From Desulfovibrio sp. (lineage in GTDB: Bacteria; Desulfobacterota; Desulfovibrionia; Desulfovibrionales; Desulfovibrionaceae): a stretch of 64,000 nucleotides of DNA. Positions 8,482-17,118 of the stretch are shown here, one piece after another. The DNA lies in contig JALHJW010000002.1 of NCBI GenBank assembly GCA_022839785.1, positions 124,001-188,000 on the forward strand, written 5' to 3'. A program made the position numbers and the translations under genes. The notes beneath the pieces are model-generated. The model had not been told where the DNA came from and did not search any database. It was given only the letters and a program-made list of their open reading frames with translations. How positions within the stretch are numbered: position 1 is the first letter of the stretch; each line of letters begins with the position of its first letter.

Positions 8482-8725
8482 GCCGGTTCCTTTCTCGTGC
8501 GCGTGGCGATGGCGGGGGGACGGTGCAGATGCGCCGGGCCGGGTCCCCCACCCGGGCGGCGAGCCTAGGTTTTTTCTCTACCCCATGCCCCCTGCGGCGG
8601 CAACAGCCCCGCGGCCATTTTCTTGGCCGCGTCGGTTTCACGTCGCCCTGCGCCGCGCCGGTTGACCCGCCGCAGGCGCGGTGCTAGCCTTGCATCCTGC
8701 CGCAAAAACGGCCGTGGAGCGAGTC

Positions 8726-8896
8726 ATGGACTACATCTCCATCGCCTTTTCCCAGGGGCTCACCGTCGGCAATCCGATGCAGGAGGCCGTGGAGTCCTTC
8801 CGCGCCCAACAGCGCCTGGACCCGCGCTACATCCCGGAGCAGAGCGTCAGCCTGCCCGTGAACCTCAAGGGCTCGATCACCGACGTGACGGTCTGA
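8726..8896 (+). CDS. Small conserved-looking protein of unknown function (56 aa)
   Basis: I do not recognise this protein. The product begins MDYISIAFSQGLTVGNPMQE and ends VNLKGSITDVTV. It is acidic/neutral, soluble and has no cysteine or membrane segment. The start at 8726 is chosen because GGAGCGAG precedes it and because the 15 codons further upstream read as non-coding. A strong terminator follows 24 bases after the stop, which supports a real transcription unit of its own. No functional inference is made. Confidence 0.6.
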   Translation: MDYISIAFSQGLTVGNPMQEAVESFRAQQRLDPRYIPEQSVSLPVNLKGSITDVTV

Positions 8897-8920
8897 GAGC
8901 GGTCCGGATTCAAAAAGACG

Positions 8921-8972
8921 ACAGGGACGCGGACGGCGCTTCGCAAAGAAGGCCGTCCGCGTCCCTGTTTTC
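8921..8972 (+). terminator. Rho-independent terminator after the 56-aa gene
   Basis: A perfect 17-bp stem (8921-8937 with 8952-8968) with a 14-base loop is followed by TTTTCCC. It is one of the strongest terminators in the window. Confidence 0.9.
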
Positions 8973-9031
8973 CCGCCCGTCAGGTTCTGGCACGCTTCCT
9001 GAAAACCAGGAAGAAACACGCCGAGGTATGC

Positions 9032-9232
9032 ATGAGCAGTCATCTGTCCAACGAGGAGCGGGAATTTCTGGCGCGGCACCTGGCCGAGGTCCTGCGGACC
9101 CTGCCGCAGTGCGCTCCGGGCGGCCGGAGCCCCTCCCCCGCCAAGGACGCCTCGACGGAAGACGGCCTGCCCCTGCCGCCTCCCCTGCCTGTCGACTATC
9201 TGCGCCGCTACGGCGCGGCCCTCAACAACTGA
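9032..9232 (+). CDS. Small hypothetical protein (66 aa)
   Basis: I do not recognise this protein. The N-terminal half is a charged helix (SNEEREFLARHLAEVLRTL) and the C-terminal half is proline-rich, ending VDYLRRYGAALNN. A purine-rich stretch (CCAGGAAGAAA) lies about 17 bases upstream of the ATG, with GAGG closer. It stands alone between a terminator and the convergent SPOR gene, whose stop is 18 bases past its own. No domain can be named. Confidence 0.5.
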   Translation: MSSHLSNEEREFLARHLAEVLRTLPQCAPGGRSPSPAKDASTEDGLPLPPPLPVDYLRRYGAALNN

Positions 9233-9250
9233 CCACTCGGCCTTCCCGGC

Positions 9251-10153
9251 TCAACGCACGTAGCGGTTGCCGATCACGGCCTTGACCGTGGCCGCGCGCA
9301 GCTCCTTCTCCATGAAGGCCTGGGCGCGCGAGGCCGCCTCGTTGCGGTCCGCGAAACTGCCGATCTGCACCACGTGCCACAGGGCGCTGCCCTCGTAGTA
9401 GTCCGCGATGCGGGCCTTCCAGCCCTCCTTGTAGCGGCTCTCCAGCCCCTTGGCCTCGGTGTAGAGGAAAAAGACGCCGATCTGGACCACGTAGCGCACG
9501 TCGGGGTTCTCCAGCTCCGCAACGACCGGCGCGGACTTTTCCGCCGTCTTGGCCGGAGCCGGGGCCGTCCTGGCCGGAGCGGCAGGGGCGGGCGCGGGCT
9601 TGGCCGCGGGCGCCGGGGCCTGGGCGGAACCCGCGGCCGGGGCCTTGCCCCCGGACTCCTCCAGGTAGGCGCGGTAGGGCTGGGTCGGTTCCTTGGCGCG
9701 TTCCAGGGGCGCGGGCGGCTCGACGACGTCCTCCAGGTAGCGGCCGTCCGAGACGCGCGCCACCACGGCGGCGGACTTTTCGCCCTCGCGGTAGGCGCGG
9801 GCCAGCTCGAAGGCGGGCGCGGCCTCGGGGAAGCTGCCCACGAGCACGGCGTGCCAGTCCTTGTCCCGGTGCCGCAGGCCCATGACCTCGGCCGTGTAGC
9901 CCTTGGCCGCGAGTCTGGCCGAGAGCCGCTCGGCATTCTCCCGGCTGAGGAAGGCCCCGACCTGCACGATGTAGCGCGGGTCCGCGCCCGCGCCGCCGGT
10001 CACCGTAGCGGACGCGCCGTTGCCCTCGGCCGCGGCGGCGCGGCCGGGAACGCCCGGCCCGGCGGCAAGCAGGCACAGGGCGAGCAGGACGAGGGCGGGA
10101 GCGGAAGCAGTGGGGCGAAAGGCTGCAATGAACCGGGAATCGATGTGGCGCAT
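9251..10153 (-). CDS. Exported or membrane-anchored protein with two SPOR domains
   Basis: 300 residues. A hydrophobic signal/anchor lies at about 17-42 (ALVLLALCLLAAGPG followed by Ala-rich cleavage-like residues). The first SPOR repeat is at about 58-135 (RYIVQVGAFLSRENAERLSARL), an Ala/Pro-rich linker at about 165-215, and the second SPOR at about 220-298 (RYVVQIGVFFLYTEAKGL and WHVVQIGSFADRNEAASRAQ). SPOR domains bind denuded glycan strands at the septum, so the protein probably localises to the division site in the periplasm. Two or three SPOR-like units in a small exported protein is a common Desulfovibrio arrangement. The gene is divergent from a PilZ gene with 96 bp between the starts. 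Confidence 0.85.
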   Translation of the reverse strand: MRHIDSRFIAAFRPTASAPALVLLALCLLAAGPGVPGRAAAAEGNGASATVTGGAGADPRYIVQVGAFLSRENAERLSARLAAKGYTAEVMGLRHRDKDWHAVLVGSFPEAAPAFELARAYREGEKSAAVVARVSDGRYLEDVVEPPAPLERAKEPTQPYRAYLEESGGKAPAAGSAQAPAPAAKPAPAPAAPARTAPAPAKTAEKSAPVVAELENPDVRYVVQIGVFFLYTEAKGLESRYKEGWKARIADYYEGSALWHVVQIGSFADRNEAASRAQAFMEKELRAATVKAVIGNRYVR

Positions 10154-10249
10154 GTCTCCTCCAAAGGCGCGGGAAGGCGGTTTCCGTCCCCCCTTTTTCA
10201 GTGTATGATGCTGAAGTCAAGACGTCGCCACGGCCAGGGGGGTTTCGTC

Positions 10250-10543
10250 ATGTCCGTCGAAAAACGCCGCGCGCCGAGGATTCCCCTCGGATCGAACTTC
10301 TGCATCATGAGCCAGGAAGGGGGCGAGACCTTTCTCTGCGAACTCGTCAACGCCAGCGCCACGGGCCTCATGTTGCGCCTGCTCAACGAGGATCGCAGCG
10401 GCGAGATCAAGGCGGGGGACGTGCTCGTGCTCGACGAATTTCCCGACAGCATGGCCCACCTCATCCTTTCCAGGCGCGGCGAGGTGGTCTGGGCCGCGGG
10501 CTCCTCGCTGGGCATGAGCCTGCTGCACGCGGCCGGACGCTGA
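10250..10543 (+). CDS. Single-domain PilZ protein (97 aa)
   Basis: The PilZ c-di-GMP-binding signature is visible: RRAPR near the N-terminus (arginines 6, 7 and 10) and NASATG (the D/NxSxxG motif) about 35 residues later, followed by beta strands LMLRLL and GEVVWAAGSSLGMSLLH. It probably binds cyclic di-GMP and acts through a partner. The start at 10250 (MSVEKRRAPR) is preferred because AGGGGGG lies upstream and it fits the small-PilZ length. The reading frame continues upstream, but antisense to the SPOR gene. The 85-aa gene follows 15 bases downstream and may be co-transcribed. Confidence 0.83.
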   Translation: MSVEKRRAPRIPLGSNFCIMSQEGGETFLCELVNASATGLMLRLLNEDRSGEIKAGDVLVLDEFPDSMAHLILSRRGEVVWAAGSSLGMSLLHAAGR

Positions 10544-10558
10544 ATCTGGGGACGCGCC

Positions 10559-10816
10559 ATGGAAAACGACACCTACAAGCCCGAGAAATACGACTCCGCG
10601 GTCATGCAGGGCTGGACCACGGCCGCCATGTGGAAGGCCGTCACCGCCCTGGCGCGCTTCAGCGGCTCCATCGCCTCGCACACCCAGCTCGAAATGGCCC
10701 ACGCCTGGGAGATGACCCGGCGCTTCGGACCGGGGGCCACGGAGATCCCCACCCAGCTTACGGTGAAACCCACCATCGAACAGGAAACCGGACGGCTGCT
10801 CAACGACCCGGTCTGA
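10559..10816 (+). CDS. Hypothetical protein (85 aa) downstream of PilZ
   Basis: I do not recognise this protein. It begins MENDTYKPEKYDSAVMQGW and has a central alpha-helical segment (AAMWKAVTALARFSGSI) and a TIEQETGRLLNDPV end. It contains no cysteine and no clear membrane span. It is 15 bases after the PilZ stop on the same strand, which suggests one transcript. Codon use matches its neighbours (strong G/C at third positions), supporting a real gene. Confidence 0.6.
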   Translation: MENDTYKPEKYDSAVMQGWTTAAMWKAVTALARFSGSIASHTQLEMAHAWEMTRRFGPGATEIPTQLTVKPTIEQETGRLLNDPV

Positions 10817-10964
10817 GGCGGGACGGGAGCCGCCCCCGGCAGCGCCCGGAGGAGCGCCGGGGGGAAGACAGGACCGGAAAAAAATCGTAAGACCCCCGGA
10901 AGCGGACCCCCCTGCCGGGCTGCCGCGACCCGCCGGGCGCTGACGACGACCTCTGGAGGAGATT

Positions 10965-12026
10965 ATGGCTGGGCTGTATGTGGGCGCGACCGCCGGATAT
11001 TCCGGCAAGAACATGATCGCCCTGAGCATCGGGCTCTGGCTCCAGAAGCAGAATCTCAAGGTGGGCTACCTCAAGCCCGTCGGGGCCCTGCCCGCGGAGA
11101 AGAACGGCAAGCCCGGCGACGAGGACGCCTTCTTCATGCAGCAGGTTCTGGGCCTGGAGCAGGACCCGGAGCTGGTCACGCCCGTGCTCGTCACCCAGGA
11201 CTTCAAGGCCAGGGCCTTCAGCGGCCAGTGCCAGGACCTCATGGCGCGCATCAAGGCCTCCTACGAATCCCTTTCCCAGGGCAAGGACGTGACCCTGGTG
11301 GCCGGGTCGGGCAGCATGTACTCGGGCAAATACTGCAACGTGGACGGCGTGTCCGTGGTCAGGAATCTCGGCATCAAGGCCATCGTCATCGACCGCTTCG
11401 AGAAGGAGCTGAAGTACGACTACCTGGCCGTCATGCGCGAACAGCTCGGCGACCAGCTCCTGGGCGTGGTGCTCAACGACGTGCCCCCCCACTACATGGA
11501 CGAACTCAAGACCCTGCTCCTGCCGTTCCTGGAGCGCGCCGGGGTGAAAGTCCTGGGCGTGATCCCCAAGGACCCCCTGCTCGGGGCCATCAAGGTCTCG
11601 GACCTGGCCCAGCGCCTGGGCGGCAAGGTCATCTCGGCCCACGGCAAGGCCGACCGCGTGGTGGAGAACTTCCTCATCGGCACCATGCAGGTGGAGAACT
11701 TCCTCACCCACTTCAAGAAGCACCGCAACTCCGCGGTCATCGTGGGCGGCGACCGCTCCGACGTGCAGCTCGTGGCCCTGGAGGGCGACTGCCCCTGCCT
11801 CATCCTCACGGGCAATCTCTACCCCAACGAGATCATCCTGACCCGCTCCGAGGTGCTGGAGATCCCCATCATCATCGTGCGCGAGGACACCTTCTCCGTG
11901 GCCAAGAAGATGGAAACCCTGCTCACGCGGCACAAGTTCCGCGACGAGGTCAAGATCAAGCAGGGCGCGGAGATCGTCGGGGCCAACGTGGACCTGGCCT
12001 ACATCCGGCAACAGCTCGGGGTGTAG
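10965..12026 (+). CDS. Stand-alone BioD-like/DRTGG protein (Pta N-terminal-type)
   Basis: 353 residues. The N-terminal part is a dethiobiotin-synthetase-like P-loop domain (AAA_26) with GATAGYSGKNMIAL (7-20) and KVGYLKPVG. The C-terminal part is a DRTGG-type domain (VIVGGDRSDVQLVALEG, LILTGNLYPNEIILTRS). These are the same two domains, in the same order, that precede the catalytic domain in the long Pta encoded at 17119-19248, but here no transacetylase domain follows. In Pta these domains are regulatory. A stand-alone version could sense a metabolite or pair with Pta. Its location convergent with the pta operon fits but does not prove that. GGAGGAG precedes the ATG. Confidence 0.8.
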   Translation: MAGLYVGATAGYSGKNMIALSIGLWLQKQNLKVGYLKPVGALPAEKNGKPGDEDAFFMQQVLGLEQDPELVTPVLVTQDFKARAFSGQCQDLMARIKASYESLSQGKDVTLVAGSGSMYSGKYCNVDGVSVVRNLGIKAIVIDRFEKELKYDYLAVMREQLGDQLLGVVLNDVPPHYMDELKTLLLPFLERAGVKVLGVIPKDPLLGAIKVSDLAQRLGGKVISAHGKADRVVENFLIGTMQVENFLTHFKKHRNSAVIVGGDRSDVQLVALEGDCPCLILTGNLYPNEIILTRSEVLEIPIIIVREDTFSVAKKMETLLTRHKFRDEVKIKQGAEIVGANVDLAYIRQQLGV

Positions 12027-12128
12027 CCCCGGCCGACCGCGCGGGGCGGCCCCCTCCCGGCTTGCGCCCATCCGCCCGGACGTGTAGTTTTTGCGGCCAG
12101 CCATGAACCCGCACAGCCCCGCCGCGCC

Positions 12129-12965
12129 ATGACGGCGTCCCTCCGCTCCCTCGTCCGGGCCGCTCTGGCTCTGGGCCTGCTGGCGGCGCTCTGTGGGACA
12201 GCCCGTGCGGAAAAGCCCCTCGTGGTCTGGGCCAGGACCGACTTCCCGCCCTTCTTCATCCTGGAAGGCCCGCTCAAGGACCAGGGCGTCTACGACGCCT
12301 CCCTGCCGCGACTCTTCGCCCTGCTGGACGGCTTCGAGCACGCCGTGCGCCCCATGTCCATCGCGCGCAGCCTGGAGATGATGGCCGCCCAGGAGAACCA
12401 CTGCAACATGGCCCTGACCAGGACGGCGGAGCGCGAACGCAGCGTCGTCTTCAGCCAGCCCGTCACCCGCATCTTCCGCAACGAACTGATCGTGCGGCGC
12501 GACGATCTGCCGCGCTTCAGGCCCTGGCTGCAGAACGGCATGCTCGATCTGGACGGACTGCTCGCGGCCCGCGGCGTGTCCCTCGCCATCATACGCGGCC
12601 GCAGGTACGGCGAGGCCATCGATCCCGTGCTTGCCCGCCACGCGGCCGCAGCGGACCAGGAGACGGTTTCACAGAGCGGCCAGGCCCTGCGCATGCTCCT
12701 CTCCGGCCGGGTGGACGCGGCCATCGCCTTCCCGCAGGAAGCGGCCTACGCCATCCGCACCGGCGGCCCGAACCTGCGGCCCGACGCCCTGGCGAGCCTG
12801 CCCATCCGGGGCGTCGAGGCCATGCCCGGGTACTTCGGCTGCTCGGACACCCCCCTGGGCCGCCGCGTCATCGCCGCCGTCAATACGCCCGCGGTGCGCG
12901 AGGTCCTGCGCGCGCGGTTCACCGCGGCCGCCGCGACCTGGAACGACCCGAACCTCCGGCCCTGA
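12129..12965 (+). CDS. Periplasmic solute-binding protein, family 3-like
   Basis: 278 residues. A signal peptide of about 27 residues ends GTARA|EK. The mature protein has the type II periplasmic-binding fold seen in amino-acid receptors: LVVWARTDFPPFFI near the start, then MALTRTAERERSVVFSQPVTR (the family-3 'two-lobe' hinge region) and AIAFPQEAAYAI. No ABC permease or ATPase is adjacent, so it may instead be an orphan sensor-type binding protein (the TIGR02285-like group is a possibility). Ligand unknown. It is convergent with the lactate operon. Confidence 0.75.
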   Translation: MTASLRSLVRAALALGLLAALCGTARAEKPLVVWARTDFPPFFILEGPLKDQGVYDASLPRLFALLDGFEHAVRPMSIARSLEMMAAQENHCNMALTRTAERERSVVFSQPVTRIFRNELIVRRDDLPRFRPWLQNGMLDLDGLLAARGVSLAIIRGRRYGEAIDPVLARHAAAADQETVSQSGQALRMLLSGRVDAAIAFPQEAAYAIRTGGPNLRPDALASLPIRGVEAMPGYFGCSDTPLGRRVIAAVNTPAVREVLRARFTAAAATWNDPNLRP

Positions 12966-12982
12966 CCCGCCCGCGCGGCCGC

Positions 12983-13012
12983 AAAAAAAGCGGCCGGGGT
13001 CGCCCCCGGCCG
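12983..13012 (-). terminator. Terminator of the lactate-oxidation operon
   Basis: Read on the minus strand, the GC-rich stem GCGGCCGGGGG / CCCCGGCCGC is followed immediately by TTTTTTT. It lies 33 bases after the stop of the last operon gene. Confidence 0.88.
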
Positions 13013-13045
13013 CCTTCGCGGTTTCGGCAGAAGCCCGCGAGATGC

Positions 13046-15199
13046 CTACTTCAGGCGCTCGGCCATCAGTTCGGCGATGTGCCGGACCTTGATGGGCTTG
13101 CCTTGCGTGGCCATGCCGCCCTTGATCTGCATGACGCAGCCCGGGCAGTCCGTGACCACGGAGGACACGCCGCCCGCTTCCAGGTTGGCGATCTTCTTGG
13201 CCAGCAGCGTGCGGGACACGGCCGGGAACTTCATGGAGTAGGAGCCGCCGAAGCCGCAGCAGACCTCCTCCTCGTCCGTGGCCACGTACTCGCCCGCCAG
13301 ATCGATGTTGGCGCGGGGCGCTTCGCGCACCTCCAGGCCGCGGCAGAGGTGGCAGGGGGCATGGTAGCCCACCTTCTCGCCGGAGCGGTTGAACGCGGAG
13401 GCGTCCAGCCCCAGCACGTCGTGCACGAACGAGCTGAAGTCGATGACCTTGTCCGCGAACTGGCCAACCTTGGCGGCCAGCGCCTTGTCGTCCTCAAGCA
13501 GCTTGGGATAGCCGTGCTTGAGGTGCGAGGCGCAGGAGGCGCAGAGGGTGATGATGTAGTCGTAGTCCGCCGGGTCCATGGCCGTGATGTTCTGGCGCGC
13601 GACCTCCTTGGCCGCCTCCTTCTCGCCCATCATGACCACGGGCAGACCGCAGCAGGACTGCTTCATGGGGTAGTCCAGGGCCACTCCGCCGCGGCGGGCG
13701 ATGACCTTGACCGCGTCCACCATGTGCTCGGGGTAGACGAAGTCCTGCACGCAGCCCGAGAACAGGGCCACCTTCAGGGAGGCGTTCTCGACCTTCGGCC
13801 TGATCTGGTCCCACATTTCCCTGAAGGCCTTGGGGGCCAGGGTCGGGAGCTTGCGGAAGTCCTGCCCCTTCATGAAGACCGTGGGCAGGTGGCGGATGAA
13901 CTGGCCCTCGCGCTCGGCAAAGGGCTTCTGGGCCCAGCGCATGTTCTTGAGTAGGGCGTGGAACAGGGCGCGGTTTTTCAGCACCAGGCCCAGAAGCTTG
14001 CTTTGGATGGGATGTCCTTCCTCGTCCTGGATGCGGGCGTGGATCTCCTTGATCAGCCGCGGCAGGTCGATGCCCGCGGCGCAGACCTCCTTGCAGGCCC
14101 CGCAGTTGACGCAGTTCTGGACGAGGAACTTGGCCTTGTCGCGGCCGTGGAAGAAGTAGGTCATGATCAGGCCGATGGCCCCGATGTAGACGTGACCGTA
14201 CTTGTGGCCGCCCACCAGGCGGTAGACGGGACAGACGTTGGCGCACGCGCCGCAGCGGATGCAGCGCAGCACCTGGGAGAAATCGTGGTCCTTGGCCAGG
14301 GCGCGGCGGCCGTTGTCCAGAAAGACCACGTGCATGATCTTCGTGTTGTCCGGAGCGGACTTGCACTCGTTGGGACCGGTGATCCAGGTCACGTAGGAGG
14401 TGATCTGCTGGCCCGTGGCGTTGCGGGGCAGCGCTTTCAGCACGCGCAGGGCGTCGTGCAGGGTCGGGGTCAGCTTCTCCAGGCCCACCAGGGCCACGTG
14501 GACGCGCGGCAGGGTGGTGGCCAGGCGGGCGTTGCCCTCGTTGGTCACCAGGCCGATGGTGCCGGTCTCGGCGATGGCGAAGTTGCCGCCCGAGATGCCC
14601 ATGTCGGCCTCGACGTACTTGCGCCGCAGCTCGCGGCGCGCGACCTTGACCAGCTTCTGGATGTCGCTGTCCTGCTTCTGCTTGGTCACGTCCGAGAAGA
14701 GGTCCGCCACCTGATGGCGCGAGAGGTGGATGGCGGGCATGACCATGTGCGAGGGGCCTTCGTGGCGGAGCTGGATGATCCACTCGCCCAGGTCCGACTC
14801 CGTGACCTCCATCCCCTGCTCTTCCAGGTGATGGTTGAGGTGGGTCTCCTCTGCGGTCATGGACTTGGACTTGATGGCCTTGGTGCAGCCGTTCTCGCGC
14901 GCGATGCGGGCGATGATCTCGTTGGCCTCGAAGGCGGTCTTGGCCATGTGGACCTTCACGCCCATGGCCTCGGCCTTCTGTTTGAACTCCTCGTAGAGTG
15001 CATCCATGCGGGCCAGGGAGTAGTCCTTGGCCTCGGCGATCTCGTCGATCAGGCCCTTGACGTCCATGCCCGCGAAGGCGTTGGCCCGACCCGTGCGGTA
15101 GGCCACGGCGAACGTGTCGAGGATCTTGCGCTGGAAATCGTTGCCCAGCGAGTCCTCAAGCTCCTTCAGGTATTCTTCGATCTTGGTCGCGGTTTGCAT
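13046..15199 (-). CDS. L-lactate dehydrogenase iron-sulfur subunit, LUD-ferredoxin-CCG fusion
   Basis: 717 residues. The N-terminal part is a LUD domain (LutB/LldF-type; IAETGTIGLVTNEGNAR, PTLHDAL). Two 4Fe-4S motifs follow, CIRCGACANVCP (about 310) and CVNCGACKEVC (about 360). Two CCG (heterodisulfide-reductase-like) cysteine modules complete it, with FSGCVQDF...CCGLP and HAPCHLCRG...CCGFGGS. The protein thus fuses what B. subtilis encodes as LutB and LutA. With the LutC-like protein upstream (ATGA overlap) it forms the cytoplasmic L-lactate-oxidising complex. I recall the orthologous pair as DVU3032-DVU3033 in D. vulgaris. It is the last gene before the operon terminator. Confidence 0.9.
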   Translation of the reverse strand: MQTATKIEEYLKELEDSLGNDFQRKILDTFAVAYRTGRANAFAGMDVKGLIDEIAEAKDYSLARMDALYEEFKQKAEAMGVKVHMAKTAFEANEIIARIARENGCTKAIKSKSMTAEETHLNHHLEEQGMEVTESDLGEWIIQLRHEGPSHMVMPAIHLSRHQVADLFSDVTKQKQDSDIQKLVKVARRELRRKYVEADMGISGGNFAIAETGTIGLVTNEGNARLATTLPRVHVALVGLEKLTPTLHDALRVLKALPRNATGQQITSYVTWITGPNECKSAPDNTKIMHVVFLDNGRRALAKDHDFSQVLRCIRCGACANVCPVYRLVGGHKYGHVYIGAIGLIMTYFFHGRDKAKFLVQNCVNCGACKEVCAAGIDLPRLIKEIHARIQDEEGHPIQSKLLGLVLKNRALFHALLKNMRWAQKPFAEREGQFIRHLPTVFMKGQDFRKLPTLAPKAFREMWDQIRPKVENASLKVALFSGCVQDFVYPEHMVDAVKVIARRGGVALDYPMKQSCCGLPVVMMGEKEAAKEVARQNITAMDPADYDYIITLCASCASHLKHGYPKLLEDDKALAAKVGQFADKVIDFSSFVHDVLGLDASAFNRSGEKVGYHAPCHLCRGLEVREAPRANIDLAGEYVATDEEEVCCGFGGSYSMKFPAVSRTLLAKKIANLEAGGVSSVVTDCPGCVMQIKGGMATQGKPIKVRHIAELMAERLK

Positions 15200-15825
15200 C
15201 AGGAGTCCTCCCAGAGCAGGATGTGCAGTTCAAGCGGGCCATGCACGCCGATGGCCAGCACGCGCTCGATGTCCGCGGTGCGGCTGGCGCCGGTGATGAA
15301 GGCCATGTAGCTCGGGGCCTGCCTGATGATCGCGGACAGCTCGTCCTCGGCGTCGTAGGAGCCCTTCCGCAGCTTGGAGAGCGGCAGGACCACGACGTTG
15401 ATCTCGCTGATCATGGTCGAGAGGCGGACCTCCGCGGACGAGGAGTCCACGACCAGGGTGCCGGTCTCGGCCAGGCCGAGGTCGGCGACGGCGAAGCCGA
15501 CGTCGATGCCCGCGAGCTGGCCGCGCATGCCCTCGGTGAGCAACGTGATGCCCGCCTTGTCGCAGGCGGCCTTCAATTCCTTGAGCCGCTTGCCCTCGAA
15601 CTGGGGGGCGGCGATGATCCGGTCCGCCGACTTGGCGGCGCACAGGTCGGCCGCGGCGTCCGAAACCGCTTCCCCGCAGCCGGACATGAGCAGCTGGCAG
15701 GCGTCCTTGTTCAGGCAGATGTCCGCCGCGTAGGCATACGCCTCCTTGAGCGAACCCACCGGCTTGACGATGGCCGAGACGGCCTGCGCCTTCTGGGTAA
15801 AGAGATCCACAAGTTCTTTTTGCAC
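15199..15825 (-). CDS. LUD-domain protein, LutC/LldG-type L-lactate dehydrogenase subunit
   Basis: 208 residues. It is a single LUD domain with the typical GIDVGFAVADLGLAETGTLVVDSSS segment (about 110-135), and VVVLPLSKL and FITGASRTADIERVLAIGVHGP at the C-terminus. It partners with the fused iron-sulfur protein encoded directly downstream (ATGA overlap) to oxidise L-lactate to pyruvate. A 13-bp hairpin separates it from ackA, suggesting that its mRNA abundance is tuned apart from ackA. The start at 15825 has GGAGAAGG upstream. Confidence 0.88.
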   Translation of the reverse strand: MQKELVDLFTQKAQAVSAIVKPVGSLKEAYAYAADICLNKDACQLLMSGCGEAVSDAAADLCAAKSADRIIAAPQFEGKRLKELKAACDKAGITLLTEGMRGQLAGIDVGFAVADLGLAETGTLVVDSSSAEVRLSTMISEINVVVLPLSKLRKGSYDAEDELSAIIRQAPSYMAFITGASRTADIERVLAIGVHGPLELHILLWEDS

Positions 15826-15843
15826 CTTCTCCTCCGTGAAAGC

Positions 15844-15880
15844 CGCGGCCGCCGCCGATTGTCCGATGGCGGCGGCCGCG
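15844..15880 (-). other. Intercistronic stem-loop between ackA and the lutC-like gene
   Basis: A perfect 13-bp stem, CGCGGCCGCCGCC / GGCGGCGGCCGCG, has an 11-base loop. There is no U-tract on the minus strand, so processing, mRNA stabilisation or partial Rho-linked attenuation is more likely than intrinsic termination. Confidence 0.6.
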
Positions 15881-15887
15881 ACGCTGT

Positions 15888-17114
15888 TTACTCTTCCTTC
15901 TTGCCGTTCCGCAGCACCTCAAGGGTCTGGCTCGCGATCTCCAGCTCCTCGTTGGTCGGGATGATGCATATCTTCACCGGGCTGCCCGCGGCGCTGATCT
16001 CGGCGAGGCGTCCACGCGGGGCGTGCATGTTGCGCTCCGCGTCGATGACCGCGCCGAGCGACCCGAGGGTGGCGCAGGACAGCTGCCTGACCACCGCGTC
16101 GTTCTCGCCGATGCCGGCCGTGAAGCAGATGGCGTCCGTGCCGCCGAGCACGGCCATGTACTGGCCGATGTACTGGGTCACGCGACGGCAGAAGACCTTG
16201 AGCGCCAGTTCCGCGTCCTGATCGCCCTCGGCTATCCTGTCGTGGATGTCGCGCATGTCGTTGTGGCCGCACATGCCCTTCAGGCCGCTCTGTTTGTTCA
16301 GAATGGCGTCGATCTCGCGGATCGTGAGCCCCTTGTTGTCGGAGAGGAAGGCGTGCAGCGCGGGGTCCACGTCGCCCGAGCGGGTGCCCATGACCAGTCC
16401 GGCCAGCGGAGTCAGCCCCATGCTCGTGTCGATGCACTTGCCGTTCTTCACCGCGGCCATGGAGCAGCCGTTGCCCAGGTGCACCGTGACGCAGGAGGTC
16501 TCGGCGAACGGCTTGCCGAGATGTTTGGCGCACTGCTTGGCCACGTAGAAGTGGGAGGTGCCGTGGAAGCCGTAGCGGCGGATCTTGAGATCCGTGTAGA
16601 GCTGTTTGGGAATGGCGTAACGGTAGGCCTCGGCGGGCATGGTCTGGTGGAAGGCGGTGTCGAAGACCGCCACGTTGGGCACGCCGGGCAGGAGCCGGAG
16701 GGCCGTCTCGATGCCCGCCAGACCACCGGGGTTGTGCAGCGGGGCCAGGGGAACCTGGGCGCGGATGCCGTCGATGACCGCGGCGTCGATGAGCGTGGGC
16801 GCGCTGAAGGACTCGCCGCCATGCACGATGCGGTGCCCCACGCCGTCGATCTCCCCGACCCCGGCGATGACGCCGGTCTCGGCCGCGGTGATCAGGTCGA
16901 TGACGCGGGTCAAGCCCGTGGTGTGGTCGGGCACGGGCTGCTCGAAGGCGAAAGCCTCCTCGCGCTCCGAACCGGGGAAGCGCTTGTGGCGGATGGCGCC
17001 CATGGGCTCGCCGATGCGCTCCACGAGGCCGGTGGCCAGGACGCTGCCCGCGTCCATGTCCAGGAGTTGGTATTTGACCGACGAGGAGCCGGAATTGAGA
17101 ACGAGAATGCGCAT
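15888..17114 (-). CDS. ackA: Acetate kinase
   Basis: 408 residues, the family length. It makes ATP and acetate from acetyl phosphate, the substrate-level phosphorylation step of lactate oxidation. ASKHA-fold motifs are present: NSGSSSVKYQLL at the N-terminus, FDTAFHQTMP, the HLGNGCSMAAVKNG phosphate loop, TPLAGLVMGTRSGDVDP and FTAGIGENDAVVR. The start at 17114 (MRILVLNSGSSS) lies 4 bases after the pta stop with GGGAG in front. The 15 extra upstream codons overlap pta and are unlikely to be used. Confidence 0.97.
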   Translation of the reverse strand: MRILVLNSGSSSVKYQLLDMDAGSVLATGLVERIGEPMGAIRHKRFPGSEREEAFAFEQPVPDHTTGLTRVIDLITAAETGVIAGVGEIDGVGHRIVHGGESFSAPTLIDAAVIDGIRAQVPLAPLHNPGGLAGIETALRLLPGVPNVAVFDTAFHQTMPAEAYRYAIPKQLYTDLKIRRYGFHGTSHFYVAKQCAKHLGKPFAETSCVTVHLGNGCSMAAVKNGKCIDTSMGLTPLAGLVMGTRSGDVDPALHAFLSDNKGLTIREIDAILNKQSGLKGMCGHNDMRDIHDRIAEGDQDAELALKVFCRRVTQYIGQYMAVLGGTDAICFTAGIGENDAVVRQLSCATLGSLGAVIDAERNMHAPRGRLAEISAAGSPVKICIIPTNEELEIASQTLEVLRNGKKEE

Positions 17115-17118
17115 GGAT

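Noticed and set aside
7391..8641. Minus-strand frames that run through repeat copy A and share the peptide FGLLTPPLAAEPGIRPA with a frame in copy B
   Set aside because: The shared peptide only reflects the DNA repeat. The frames overlap real genes, have no ribosome site and the stems, not codons, are what is conserved.
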